Shown here: positions 14,957 through 20,825 of the stretch, piece by piece
Layout: each line of letters opens with the position of its first letter
Position numbering within the stretch: the first letter of the stretch is position 1
DNA from: Candidatus Aegiribacteria sp.
Lineage (GTDB): Bacteria; Fermentibacterota; Fermentibacteria; Fermentibacterales; JCC-6
Assembly (NCBI GenBank): GCA_030638185.1
Contig: DAOWFD010000123.1
Location: 1 to 20,890 of the forward strand
DNA length: 20,890 bases
Reading direction: 5' to 3'
Program-made: the position numbers and the translations under genes
The notes under the pieces: generated by a model
Seen by the model: the letters and a program-made list of their open reading frames with translations, nothing else
What the model was told of the DNA's origin: nothing
The model's database searches: none

Positions 14957-15889
14957 TCAGGTATTTCTATCTTCTGCCTTAGTACCCATACAGCGGGTAT
15001 TTTCGGCAAGCAGTTGACGGGCTTCTTCTCTCACAACGTTGTAGTCGATTGCCTGCCATCTGTTCTCATCTTGAACATACGGCTCATTAAAAACCAGTTC
15101 TGACAACTCCTTGAGAATAAGGTGCGCTGCATATTCATGTGGATTTGAGGAGTCGTTGACAGCTTCTCGAATAAAACGAATAAAACGGTCTTCCATTGAA
15201 GTATAGTAGATAAGCTCCACCAGCTTGGCTCTGTATTCCAAGTCTGCACTTTCCAGCTCTGGAAAATCTGCCATGTCTGCAAAATGCTGTGCTTCATGTT
15301 TGAGCAAAGATATTTGGAATCCCGCATCATCTTCTAACCGCTTCAGGTCATGGTAATCGGCTACACAGTATAACCCATCGTCCCATGGAGGTTGTTCTCT
15401 CTTTACCCAACCTCCAGCGCCACTGGCTCCATACGTCTCAAAGTGCAGCCAACTTCGCATCAGGAAGTCATGCATAAAGAACACCGTTACCTTTTGCACC
15501 TGATCAGGAAGCTCCACATCGAATTCCTGCCTCTCCAACCTCTTCCATATATAGGGGCCTCGATAAGGTAATGTATATCCCCCCAGGAAGTAGTACCCTT
15601 TTGCTCGGAACTGTTTGCTCAGTGCTTTCTCAACCGTATCCAGATTCATCCTGTATTGCCTGGAAACCAGGCCACGGAGTTGCCTTAGAAGAATATCCTC
15701 CGCCTTGATATTTGACTCTTTATGCTTGAGGACGAGGATAAAGTACCAGTAGTAAGCAAGAAGAACATCTCTTGTCTCAGGATCCACAGAACCTTGACCC
15801 AGCAGAGGTTGCACCATCGATTTAGTTTTTGGATCCATAATATCGAGGTGATCGTATATCTCTTGTTGGATATCTTGAGGTATCATCAT
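14957..15889 (-). CDS. Putative metalloprotein, HEAQH...E type
   Basis: A 310-residue protein of unknown family. LLKHEAQHFADM holds an HExxH motif (residues 198-202), and LESADLEYRAKLVEL downstream offers Glu219 as a possible third ligand, a gluzincin-like plan. The N-terminal half is helical (residues 1-100) and is followed by an aromatic, strand-like part (YYFLGGYTLPYRGPYIW) and an F-rich VTVFFMHDFLMRSW. There is no export signal. AGGA lies about 7 bp before ATG 15889, with a second ATG directly after it. It starts 8 bp after the P-loop kinase gene ends, so the two share a message. It is the third distinct HExxH protein in the window. Confidence 0.55.
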   Translation of the reverse strand: MMIPQDIQQEIYDHLDIMDPKTKSMVQPLLGQGSVDPETRDVLLAYYWYFILVLKHKESNIKAEDILLRQLRGLVSRQYRMNLDTVEKALSKQFRAKGYYFLGGYTLPYRGPYIWKRLERQEFDVELPDQVQKVTVFFMHDFLMRSWLHFETYGASGAGGWVKREQPPWDDGLYCVADYHDLKRLEDDAGFQISLLKHEAQHFADMADFPELESADLEYRAKLVELIYYTSMEDRFIRFIREAVNDSSNPHEYAAHLILKELSELVFNEPYVQDENRWQAIDYNVVREEARQLLAENTRCMGTKAEDRNT

Positions 15890-15897
15890 ACAACTTC

Positions 15898-16515
15898 CTA
15901 ATGTTCTGGACGATGCGACTTAATGTCTGTGGTTGAAGCGCATTGCCAAACATCGCCTCCAGTTGTCTTGTTTGGCGTTATTTCTTTCAGGACTGTCTTC
16001 AGATTCTCCTGGATCGTTCTGTCATGTTCGATTCGAACCACCGGGCATGGCAAGGTGGTGATCCATTGCTCATGCCTGGATCTGCTGCGTATATCCGGCC
16101 CACCTGTGTCATATGCCGCAGCCCATTCAAGAAAGCCCTTGTATGTCTCGTATCTGGGATCACCCGGGTTCTCTATTTCGGGACCATAACGATCAATTTC
16201 TCGCTTTTGCAATCTCCACATCCTAATATCCGAAGGAACCCAGAGAAATACAACGAGATCGAACATCGGTATGGCAAAGTCACCCCAGCCACATAGCGAG
16301 CCGGACAGCACCCAGGAATCTTTTTTTGCAAGAGCCTGCCGGAGTAGCTCTTGTCTTTCCGCCCGTTCACGAACAGTTCTGAAGGGAGGATTTGTCTGAA
16401 TCCAGAATACATCATCCGTATCGAGGTGGGGAAAGCTCGTCGCATTAGCGACGGACTCAGCAAGAGACGTGGTCCCGGATCCAGACGCTCCGAATATATG
16501 AATTCGTTGTATCAT
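15898..16515 (-). CDS. P-loop kinase, adenylate-kinase-like
   Basis: A 205-residue nucleotide-binding protein. IHIFGASGSGTTSLAESVA (residues 5-23) is a Walker A loop in the GxxGxGTT form, followed by the substrate-side pattern HLDTDDVFWIQTNPPF and a Walker B-like FDLVVFLWVP. This resembles adenylate-kinase or shikimate-kinase-like proteins of the FlaR/topology-modulation group, which phosphorylate unknown small molecules. The arginine-rich stretch RMWRLQKREIDRYG could be the lid. The start at ATG 16515 has no clear ribosome binding site; it follows the VOC gene by 32 bp. The C-terminal 25 residues are low in structure. Confidence 0.75.
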   Translation of the reverse strand: MIQRIHIFGASGSGTTSLAESVANATSFPHLDTDDVFWIQTNPPFRTVRERAERQELLRQALAKKDSWVLSGSLCGWGDFAIPMFDLVVFLWVPSDIRMWRLQKREIDRYGPEIENPGDPRYETYKGFLEWAAAYDTGGPDIRSRSRHEQWITTLPCPVVRIEHDRTIQENLKTVLKEITPNKTTGGDVWQCASTTDIKSHRPEH

Positions 16516-16547
16516 TCTAGTTACTCAAAGACCGGTTCCAAGAACAC

Positions 16548-16991
16548 TCACTCGATGTCTTTTGGAGTGAACACAAAACCAAAGATAATACCGTTTATAT
16601 CTTTGAAATATACAGCATACCATGAATCATCTTCACCGATATACCCTTCGTACATCTTCTCTGGACCTCGAATAATATCAACTCGGTTCTCTAACAGATG
16701 CTGGTGAAATTCATCTACTTGTTGTTTTGATTCTGCAAGAAATTCAATCCTGTATAGTCCGGTTCGCCTGCAATCGAATTCAGACTTATGATGATCTTCC
16801 GAAACTTCTTGAAGCTCAAGATACACTCTGCCATTCGAAAAAGTCCAAGTGTCTGCATTTTCATATGGATCGTTGTTCCAATAGGTTGCATTGTTAAAAC
16901 CGAGTTTGTTGAATACCCTTTTATAAAATGAAATCGATTCTGATAAGCTCCTGACACTCAGCTTAATATTATATATAGGAGCACGAGCCAT
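16548..16991 (-). CDS. VOC (glyoxalase/bleomycin-resistance) family protein
   Basis: A 147-residue protein with the two-module VOC fold. The first module starts IYNIKLSVRSLSESISFYKRVFNKLGF and contains TFSNGRVYLELQEV. The second covers LYRIEFLAESKQQVDEFHQHLLEN and ends WYAVYFKDINGIIFGFVF, the usual closing strand with a potential metal-binding Glu/Asp region. The first metal ligand of glyoxalase-like enzymes (often His) is replaced here by Asn or Lys, so the type of activity is uncertain. A strong AGGAGGAAAGGA precedes ATG 16991. The gene lies immediately downstream of the attC-like hairpin at 17039-17074. Confidence 0.85.
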   Translation of the reverse strand: MARAPIYNIKLSVRSLSESISFYKRVFNKLGFNNATYWNNDPYENADTWTFSNGRVYLELQEVSEDHHKSEFDCRRTGLYRIEFLAESKQQVDEFHQHLLENRVDIIRGPEKMYEGYIGEDDSWYAVYFKDINGIIFGFVFTPKDIE

Positions 16992-17038
16992 TTCCTTTCC
17001 TCCTGTTTAGTTAATTACAATTGAAGCGGTCGTACCAT

Positions 17039-17074
17039 GCAAATCACCGTCAGAGTGGATTTGCCTTGTTATGC
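17039..17074 (-). repeat. attC-like hairpin at the stop of a membrane-protein gene
   Basis: GCAAATCAC (17039-17047) pairs with GTGGATTTGC (17055-17064) with one bulged base. On the minus strand the site starts with GCATAAC (17074-17068), and the TAA in it is the stop codon of the upstream gene. A stop inside the left core and an unpaired base in the arm are attC features. The right core is not preserved as GTTATGC. Confidence 0.45.
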
Positions 17075-17806
17075 ATTTGCAATTGCTCGCATTGAATATG
17101 CGATATCACTTTTGTTCAATATCTGTTTAATTGGCCAGACCAATTTCCAAGTCATAAGCAGTACTCCCTTGATAGTCAGGCGTCGGTTACCCACTACGAC
17201 TTTTGACTGTACCCAGCCCATTTCTATCAGCTCATTTAACTCTCTGTTAAGATATGATTCCACTGCTTCAAATTCCTTGCCTCTTGAGAAAGTTATTCTA
17301 TGTTCGTTTTGCTTATTAGAGTAAATCAGCTTTTCAGCAAACGTGAGCAGCTGATCAAAATCACTAATTTGAGGGAATCTAAAAGATAACCTCATATCAG
17401 ATTTTGGAAAAACATTGATTATTGATGAATTGGATACATTTAAAACGGAACCATTTTCGTAAATCTGAGTGAACTCGATATGAGTTGTATTTATAGGAAC
17501 GCTACAGGCTGTTACTAGTGTGCATGCTATTTTTTTATCGAAGTTATTGAAAATACTGAAATACATTGATGTATTACCCATAATTAACTCGGATGAACCA
17601 ATATACTCGAATTCTCTATCTTGTATTTCTTCATGCAGTGCAATGAAGGTAGGAATCCTTTCGGATAGAAACTTTTTCGAATCGATTAATTCGAATCTGT
17701 ATTTATCCGGTAATTTCTGAATCCACCAAACTATAACTGGGCCAAGTAGATACTGAACACCTAAAATAAATATAAAAGCCTTAATTATCCATCCTACAGT
17801 TTCCAT
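17069..17806 (-). CDS. Membrane-anchored protein of unknown function
   Basis: A 245-residue protein I do not recognise. One clear membrane helix is at the N-terminus (WIIKAFIFILGVQYLLGPVIVWWI, about residues 6-29). A long soluble region follows with mixed strands and helices, and a final moderately hydrophobic stretch (LTIKGVLLMTWKLVWPI) may touch the membrane. The soluble part (SSELIMGNTSMYFSIFNNF..ACTLVTACSVPINTTHIEF) suggests a beta-rich domain. GAGG lies 6 bp before ATG 17806. The stop codon lies in the GCATAAC core of the attC-like hairpin at 17039-17074, and the start follows two GTTATGC sequences (17828-17846). The gene therefore looks like a stand-alone cassette with its own ribosome binding site. 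Confidence 0.55.
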   Translation of the reverse strand: METVGWIIKAFIFILGVQYLLGPVIVWWIQKLPDKYRFELIDSKKFLSERIPTFIALHEEIQDREFEYIGSSELIMGNTSMYFSIFNNFDKKIACTLVTACSVPINTTHIEFTQIYENGSVLNVSNSSIINVFPKSDMRLSFRFPQISDFDQLLTFAEKLIYSNKQNEHRITFSRGKEFEAVESYLNRELNELIEMGWVQSKVVVGNRRLTIKGVLLMTWKLVWPIKQILNKSDIAYSMRAIANA

Positions 17807-17839
17807 TAGTACCTCAATACTTGTTTTGCATAACGCTTT

Positions 17840-17898
17840 GCATAACCAGCACGGGAATCACTTTTGGTCAAAGCTGTGCCCCTGTGACTGGTTCATGC
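17840..17898 (-). repeat. attC-like site of the higBA cassette
   Basis: On the minus strand it runs from GCATGAACCAGTCACAGGGG (17898-17879) to CCCGTGCTGGTTATGC (17855-17840). Arms ACCAG-CAC-GGG pair with two unpaired bases, T and A, on one side. It is 59 bp long and ends with GTTATGC, and a second GTTATGC lies at 17828-17834. It is 18 bp 3' of the higA stop. Paired arms with extrahelical bases and a GTT core are what a single-stranded attC folds into. Confidence 0.55.
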
Positions 17899-17915
17899 AA
17901 TTGATATCTCATCTT

Positions 17916-18212
17916 CTATACAGCGTGGTACTTGTGTACTTCTTTCTTAATCTGTTTTCCGTTCGAATCAATTGCATTATCCAAATCAAAGTCAATCTGC
18001 AGACCAAGCCAGAAGCTTGGAGAATTTCCGAAATACACACTCAGCCGAAGTGCTGTGTCGGCAGTTACTCGTCGTTTTCCATGAACTATTTCGTTTATGC
18101 GCCGTGGAGATATTGCGAGTTCCTTCCCAAGTTTGTTCTGACTTATTCCAAGAGGAAGCATGAACTCCTCAAAGAGAACTTCTCCAGGATGTAGTGGGGC
18201 CATCTTTTTCAT
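17916..18212 (-). CDS. higA: HigA antitoxin (HTH, Xre type)
   Basis: A 98-residue helix-turn-helix protein beginning APLHPGEVLFEEFMLPLGISQNKLGKELAISPRRINEIVHGKRRVTADTALRLSVYFG, the diagnostic start of the HigA/VapI antitoxin family: GEVL..EF at the beginning, then an Xre-type helix-turn-helix at about residues 22-60. The region after it (SPSFWLGLQIDFDLDNA) matches the family's conserved tail. It neutralises HigB and represses the operon. It follows higB by 9 bp, and the toxin-first order is typical of hig modules. The likely operator is the palindrome at 18519-18534. The gene looks intact. Confidence 0.92.
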   Translation of the reverse strand: MKKMAPLHPGEVLFEEFMLPLGISQNKLGKELAISPRRINEIVHGKRRVTADTALRLSVYFGNSPSFWLGLQIDFDLDNAIDSNGKQIKKEVHKYHAV

Positions 18213-18221
18213 TTCACACCT

Positions 18222-18503
18222 CTAGTGATAGTCAACGATCTCAACATTGAAAGCATCACCTTGTTTCCAGAAGAAACAGATCCGCCATTGCTCGTTGATC
18301 CTAATACTACGCTGTCCCTTCCTTTTCCCTCCAAGCACCTCAATTCTATTTCCTGGAGGTACTCTTAGATCTTCGACACTCGAACTCCTATGAAGCATCC
18401 TCAGTTTCCTGAAAGCAACCCTTTGAATCGAGGAGGGAAGCTTTCTCGAATATTCCCTGTTGAACAGCTTTTCAGTTTCCTTACACTTGAAGCTCTGTAT
18501 CAT
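18222..18503 (-). CDS. higB: HigB-type RelE-superfamily mRNA interferase toxin
   Basis: A 93-residue toxin. It starts MIQSFKCKETEKLFN and includes RKLPSSIQRVAFRKLRMLHRSSSVEDLRVPPGNRIEVLGGKRKGQRSIRINEQWRICFFW, the HigB/'plasmid maintenance killer' signature, with the basic and aromatic residues near the C-terminus (RIN..WRI.F) that form the active surface. HigB cuts mRNA on the ribosome. No ribosome binding site precedes ATG 18503, and the nearest -10 box ends only 6-8 bp before it, so the message may be leaderless. Length is standard, and the module with higA appears complete. Confidence 0.92.
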   Translation of the reverse strand: MIQSFKCKETEKLFNREYSRKLPSSIQRVAFRKLRMLHRSSSVEDLRVPPGNRIEVLGGKRKGQRSIRINEQWRICFFWKQGDAFNVEIVDYH

Positions 18504-18509
18504 ATTGCT

Positions 18510-18538
18510 AATCTATAACGCATAACGTTATGCGTCAA
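18510..18538 (-). promoter_or_regulatory. higBA promoter with palindromic operator between the boxes
   Basis: On the minus strand TTGACG (18538-18533) is the -35 box. TAGATT (18515-18510, 17-bp spacer) or TATAGA (18517-18512, 15-bp spacer) is the -10 box. The perfect 16-bp palindrome CGCATAACGTTATGCG (18519-18534) fills the spacer, ideal for repression by a HigA dimer. Its two halves are also the GCATAAC and GTTATGC core boxes seen at the attC-like sites, so a junction origin is possible. Confidence 0.6.
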
Positions 18539-18548
18539 CCTTGCTTTG

Positions 18549-18620
18549 AGATAATGGGCCGCGTATCAGCAGCATTGCTACCGACAGATGTTAATCTGAG
18601 CGGTAGTGATGACTGCTGCA
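18549..18620 (-). repeat. attC-like hairpin, copy A
   Basis: On the minus strand the arms are GCGTAT-G-CAGCAG-T-CAT...CTACCG and CGGTAG...ATG-CTGCTG-ATACGC, with AGAT-TAAC-ATCT at the tip. A G and a T are left unpaired on the same arm, as in attC bottom-strand structures. Copy A' at 19462-19533 matches it over 72 bp with one difference (18612). It lies 5' of the higBA promoter. Confidence 0.6.
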
Positions 18621-18774
18621 TACGCTTGTTCAGACGCCGCAGGCGGATGAACTAGCGGGTGGTAATACGCGGCCCATTCAGTCGACCGCTTCACGCATAC
18701 TGTTTTATGTTCCCGATGCAGCGTTTTCATATTTATTTTCCGTTTATTTTTTTCTCCGACTGCGGTCGACTGAA
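18553..18774. repeat. Nested large palindromes
   Basis: AATGGGCCGCGTAT at 18553-18566 is repeated inverted at 18665-18678 (14 of 14). Next to it TTCAGTCGACCGC at 18677-18689 is repeated inverted at 18762-18774 (13 of 13). A third inverted pair, GTTCA...TGAAC around 18628-18652 with a GCC-GCA-GGC core, lies inside the first. Together they could fold into a cruciform-rich block. Confidence 0.75.
18578..18730 (-). CDS. Candidate 50-residue small protein
   Basis: An open frame on the minus strand from ATG 18730 (GGA 9 bp upstream) to TAG 18578. It encodes a basic 50-residue peptide beginning MKTLHREHKT VCVKRS and continuing through WAAYYHPLVHPP. It runs through the repeat block and into hairpin A. 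A copy at 20670-20825 keeps the first 30 codons with one amino acid change (His8 to Gln) but has a different C-terminal half. It resembles no known family to me. A run of 50 codons without a stop in a structured repeat may be chance, so this is a weak call. Confidence 0.25.
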   Translation of the reverse strand: MKTLHREHKTVCVKRSTEWAAYYHPLVHPPAASEQAYAAVITTAQINICR

Positions 18775-18775
18775 C
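18641..18775 (-). repeat. 135-bp direct repeat, copy B
   Basis: Identical to 20736-20870 except at one base (A at 18707, C at 20802). It holds the TTCAGTCGACCGC inverted pair, an A/T-rich middle and the first part of the candidate small protein. Near identity implies a recent duplication. Its right end abuts the GTTCAG core of hairpin C. Confidence 0.85.
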
Positions 18776-18846
18776 GCTCTAAATCAGCAGACTGCTATAT
18801 CCCGAGCTCAAATGTAAAGCTGCAGTACTGCTGCATTTTGTTGTTA
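18771..18846 (-). repeat. attC-like hairpin, copy C
   Basis: On the minus strand AAAT-G-CAGCAG-T-ACTGC pairs with GCAGT-CTGCTG-ATTT, with extrahelical G and T separated by six paired bases. It is bounded by ...TAAC on the left and GCGTTCAG on the right. It starts 10 bp after the RelE-type toxin stop, the place expected of a cassette recombination site. C' at 20156-20233 shares the same arms around a different loop. Confidence 0.6.
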
Positions 18847-18855
18847 TCTTTAAAT

Positions 18856-19140
18856 TCATTGCTTATATGCATTTCTTCTAGCATCAATCGTAAGAATAAA
18901 CACGATATGTTTCTTCCTGTCCACGATATAAAATAATCTGAAACTGCCTATCCTGTATCGCCAGGTATCAGGGGAGTAGCCCCGAAGCTTCTTGATGTTC
19001 TTTCCATAAAATGGTTCAATCCTGATCTGTGGATATATGTAACCATTCAGCTTATTTTTTAGAAATGCAGATTCATTCAGCGGTAATTTCCCAAGTTGCT
19101 TGAGGAATTCCTTGGTTTCAAATATCTTGAAATCAGGCAA
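18856..19140 (-). CDS. RelE/ParE-superfamily toxin
   Basis: A 94-residue toxin if started at TTG 19140, reading PDFKIFETKEFLKQLGKLP at the N-terminus and ending in TWRYRIGSFRLFYIVDRKKHIVFILTIDARRNAYKQ. The pattern WRYRIGSFRL.Y.V followed by I.I..R..AYK is the RelE/YafQ-like C-terminus, with the arginines and tyrosine expected to contact RNA. The open frame extends to an ATG at 19176, but GAGG lies 5 bp before TTG 19140, and that start overlaps the antitoxin stop by 8 bp, as is common in such pairs. A conserved cleavage residue set cannot be fixed, so ParE-like gyrase poisoning is not excluded. Confidence 0.85.
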   Translation of the reverse strand: MPDFKIFETKEFLKQLGKLPLNESAFLKNKLNGYIYPQIRIEPFYGKNIKKLRGYSPDTWRYRIGSFRLFYIVDRKKHIVFILTIDARRNAYKQ

Positions 19141-19372
19141 ATTGACCTCGCTCAGATTTTGCGTCCTGTAGCCCATTCCTGATGCTTCTGTTCAGATATT
19201 CATTTTCACGAATTTCAGCCATTTCAAACTCGTTTACATACCTATGTTCTTCGATATAGCGCAAGGCAACAGTCTCAATGAAGTTAGAAAGAGGACGATT
19301 GTCCTGCTCAGCCAATTCGCGGAATTGCTTGTATATCTTTTCATCAAGCCTAAGCGTAACAGTCTTTGACAT
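19133..19372 (-). CDS. Ribbon-helix-helix antitoxin of the RelE-type pair
   Basis: A 79-residue protein with a CopG/RHH N-terminus: SKTVTLRLDEKIYKQFRELAEQDNRPLSNFIETVALRYIEE gives the beta strand (TVTLRL) and the two helices. The C-terminal part is acidic then basic and should bind the toxin. AGGTG lies 4 bp before ATG 19372. It overlaps the toxin start by 8 bp, so translation is coupled. It should repress its own promoter, where TGTAT half-sites are present between the -35 and -10 boxes. Confidence 0.85.
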   Translation of the reverse strand: MSKTVTLRLDEKIYKQFRELAEQDNRPLSNFIETVALRYIEEHRYVNEFEMAEIRENEYLNRSIRNGLQDAKSERGQFA

Positions 19373-19409
19373 TTCTCACCTCCAATATGTGAGTCTATTA
19401 TGCACAGGT

Positions 19410-19438
19410 AGTATACATTAGAATACATACGAACGCAA
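19410..19438 (-). promoter_or_regulatory. Likely promoter of the RHH/RelE-type operon
   Basis: On the minus strand TTGCGT (19438-19433) and TATACT (19415-19410) are 17 bp apart. Two TGTAT elements 11 bp apart overlap the spacer and -10 box and could be RHH operator half-sites. Confidence 0.4.
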
Positions 19439-19461
19439 TGTGCTCATTTCTGATTTCTTTT

Positions 19462-19533
19462 AGATAATGGGCCGCGTATCAGCAGCATTGCTACCGACAG
19501 ATGTTAATCTGAGCGGTAGTGATGGCTGCTGCA
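19462..19533 (-). repeat. attC-like hairpin, copy A'
   Basis: A 72-bp near-identical copy of the hairpin at 18549-18620 (one difference). On the minus strand it is entered through CACAACAAAAAAATGCAGCAG, 27 bp beyond the stop of the acetyltransferase at 19560-20114. The outer inverted partner AATGGGCCGCGTAT seen beside copy A is absent here, so only the hairpin and its 3' side were copied. The rest of the gap (19373-19559) holds only the RHH promoter. Confidence 0.6.
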
Positions 19534-19559
19534 TTTTTTTGTTGTGCTACGAGTTATCT

Positions 19560-20114
19560 CTATTCTACTGAACTCTGCCTATTTCTTTCCGTCGCTTCCC
19601 ATTCCTCGCGAAGGATGCCCATTTTTACCAGGTCAGTGTATTCCCCATCAATCCATTTGGCTTTCCTAGTGCGACCTTCTTCTACAAATCCGCAAGCGTT
19701 AAAACACTTAATAGCTCGTTCGTTTTTCGCATTAGTAATCAGGCCGATTCGCCTTGCGCCAAAGTAATGAAAGCCATAATCAAGCAAGAGTAGGATAGCA
19801 TCACGACCGTAGCCTCGTCCCCAATAATCACGATCACCGATATTAATTCCGAGTGTATGCAAACCGGGGTAATTCAAGGAATGTCTTAGTGAGCAGTAGC
19901 CGATGTACTTCCCGTCTGCTTCAATGACAAAGAAATCAGCACTCGTATCCTGCTTTGTGCAGGTTTCATACAGTGCCTGAGTTCTCTCCAGCGGTGAGGA
20001 ACGGGGCGGTCCTCCATTCAATATATGAGTTTCTATATCCTGATCAAATTCGTGCTGCCTGGGTATATCTTCTTTCTTCATCGGGCGGAGTAAAACCTTT
20101 TTACCTTTAAGCAT
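19560..20114 (-). CDS. GNAT acetyltransferase, RimL-like
   Basis: A 184-residue acetyltransferase. It begins GKKVLLRPMKKEDIPRQHEF. Motif A is INIGDRDYWGRGYGRDAILLLLDYGFHYFGARRIGL, with the acetyl-CoA-binding GRGYG, followed by NAKNERAIKCFNACGFVEEGRTRKAKWIDGEYTDLVKMGILREEW. All regions expected of the RimJ/RimL-like branch are present, so it appears functional; the substrate is unknown. ATG 20114 is preferred over the upstream TTG 20120 because AGGAG is 6 bp before it. It is flanked by hairpin C' upstream and hairpin A' downstream, like a single-gene cassette. Confidence 0.88.
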   Translation of the reverse strand: MLKGKKVLLRPMKKEDIPRQHEFDQDIETHILNGGPPRSSPLERTQALYETCTKQDTSADFFVIEADGKYIGYCSLRHSLNYPGLHTLGINIGDRDYWGRGYGRDAILLLLDYGFHYFGARRIGLITNAKNERAIKCFNACGFVEEGRTRKAKWIDGEYTDLVKMGILREEWEATERNRQSSVE

Positions 20115-20155
20115 TGACAACTCCTACTTCTTCTACTGATCTTATTTTTTCATTC

Positions 20156-20233
20156 CTGAACGCTCAAATCAGCAGACTGCTTCAACTTGAACTCTGAAAT
20201 GCATAGCAGTAGTTCTGCTGCATTTGTTTGTTC
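20156..20233 (-). repeat. attC-like hairpin, copy C'
   Basis: On the minus strand GAACAAACAAATGCAGCAG (20233 leftwards) begins it, and CTGCTGATTTGAGCGTTCAG ends it. Arms AAAT-G-CAGCAG and CTGCTG-ATTT are as in copy C, but the loop differs. The outer GAAC and GTTC pair to complete a two-box structure. It sits 17 bp beyond the end of the decayed acetyltransferase at 20251. Confidence 0.6.
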
Positions 20234-20250
20234 TGTGCTTGTATTTCGAT

Positions 20251-20712
20251 TTACCATTCAATTCCCAGAACTATTTCCTTCTCTTCTTCTTCCTCTATTT
20301 GTTAGAAACCCAATTTCTTATAAAGATTCAACGCACTTATATTATCTACATGAACACTTAGGCAAAGTTTTCTATATTTACTATCATCTTTTAATATATT
20401 AATAACTAATTCCATTAATTTAGTTCCATATCCTTTTCCTTGCCATTTATCCTTAATCATTATTTTATCTATTAAGTAATTTCCCAATTTTTCCATATGT
20501 CTATATTGGATGAAGCCAATTATTTCGTCGTCGTTATACACTGCATAAGGAAAAACAGTATCTCGGTAAACATATGCTTTAGCTAAAGCGACATAATTAC
20601 CATTTTCTACATATTCAAATTGTTCCTCCTTGACTTTTAGTCTCATGCATTCTCTATAATTATTTTCATCTATTGCTTTAATTTGATATTCCGATAGTTT
20701 AAATCCAACCAG
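20251..20712 (-). pseudogene. Decayed, A/T-rich GNAT acetyltransferase
   Basis: The region reads as one GNAT of the BltD/SpeG-like sort in a single frame. The N-terminus begins FKLSEYQIKAIDENNYREC, the middle has VKEEQFEYVENGNYVALAKAYV, motif A is KDKWQGKGYGTKLMELVI and the end is DNISALNLYKKLGF. A TAA stop at 20304-20302 then interrupts, but the same frame continues with QIEEEEEKEIVLGIEW and stops at 20251, which is just how the family normally ends. At the start no ATG lies in frame before the homologous region; the nearest ATG (20719) is one base out of frame, and an internal ATG at 20646 cuts off 20 or more residues. The low G+C content sets it apart from its neighbours and suggests foreign origin. 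Confidence 0.7.
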
Positions 20713-20825
20713 CTTTCATTATTTCTTGGCGCCAAAGGCGGATGAACTAGCGGGTGGTAATACGCGGCCCATTCAGTCGACCGCTTCACGCATACTGTTT
20801 TCTGTTCCCGATGCAGCGTTTTCAT
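20670..20825 (-). CDS. Second copy of the candidate small protein, altered end
   Basis: An open frame on the minus strand from ATG 20825 to TAG 20670 encoding 51 residues. Residues 1-30 equal those at 18578-18730 except Gln8 for His8; the rest differs because the repeat ends and sequence over the decayed GNAT N-terminus takes over. Retaining an open frame after the junction may be chance. Weak evidence for a real gene. Confidence 0.2.
   Translation of the reverse strand: MKTLHREQKTVCVKRSTEWAAYYHPLVHPPLAPRNNESWLDLNYRNIKLKQ

Noticed and set aside
20691..20706. TTTAAAC, a known slippery heptamer, at the start of the decayed GNAT as a programmed frameshift
   Set aside because: The ATG frame at 20719 does not place the heptamer in the X-XXY-YYZ phase, so normal -1 slippage would not restore the frame; simple decay explains it better.
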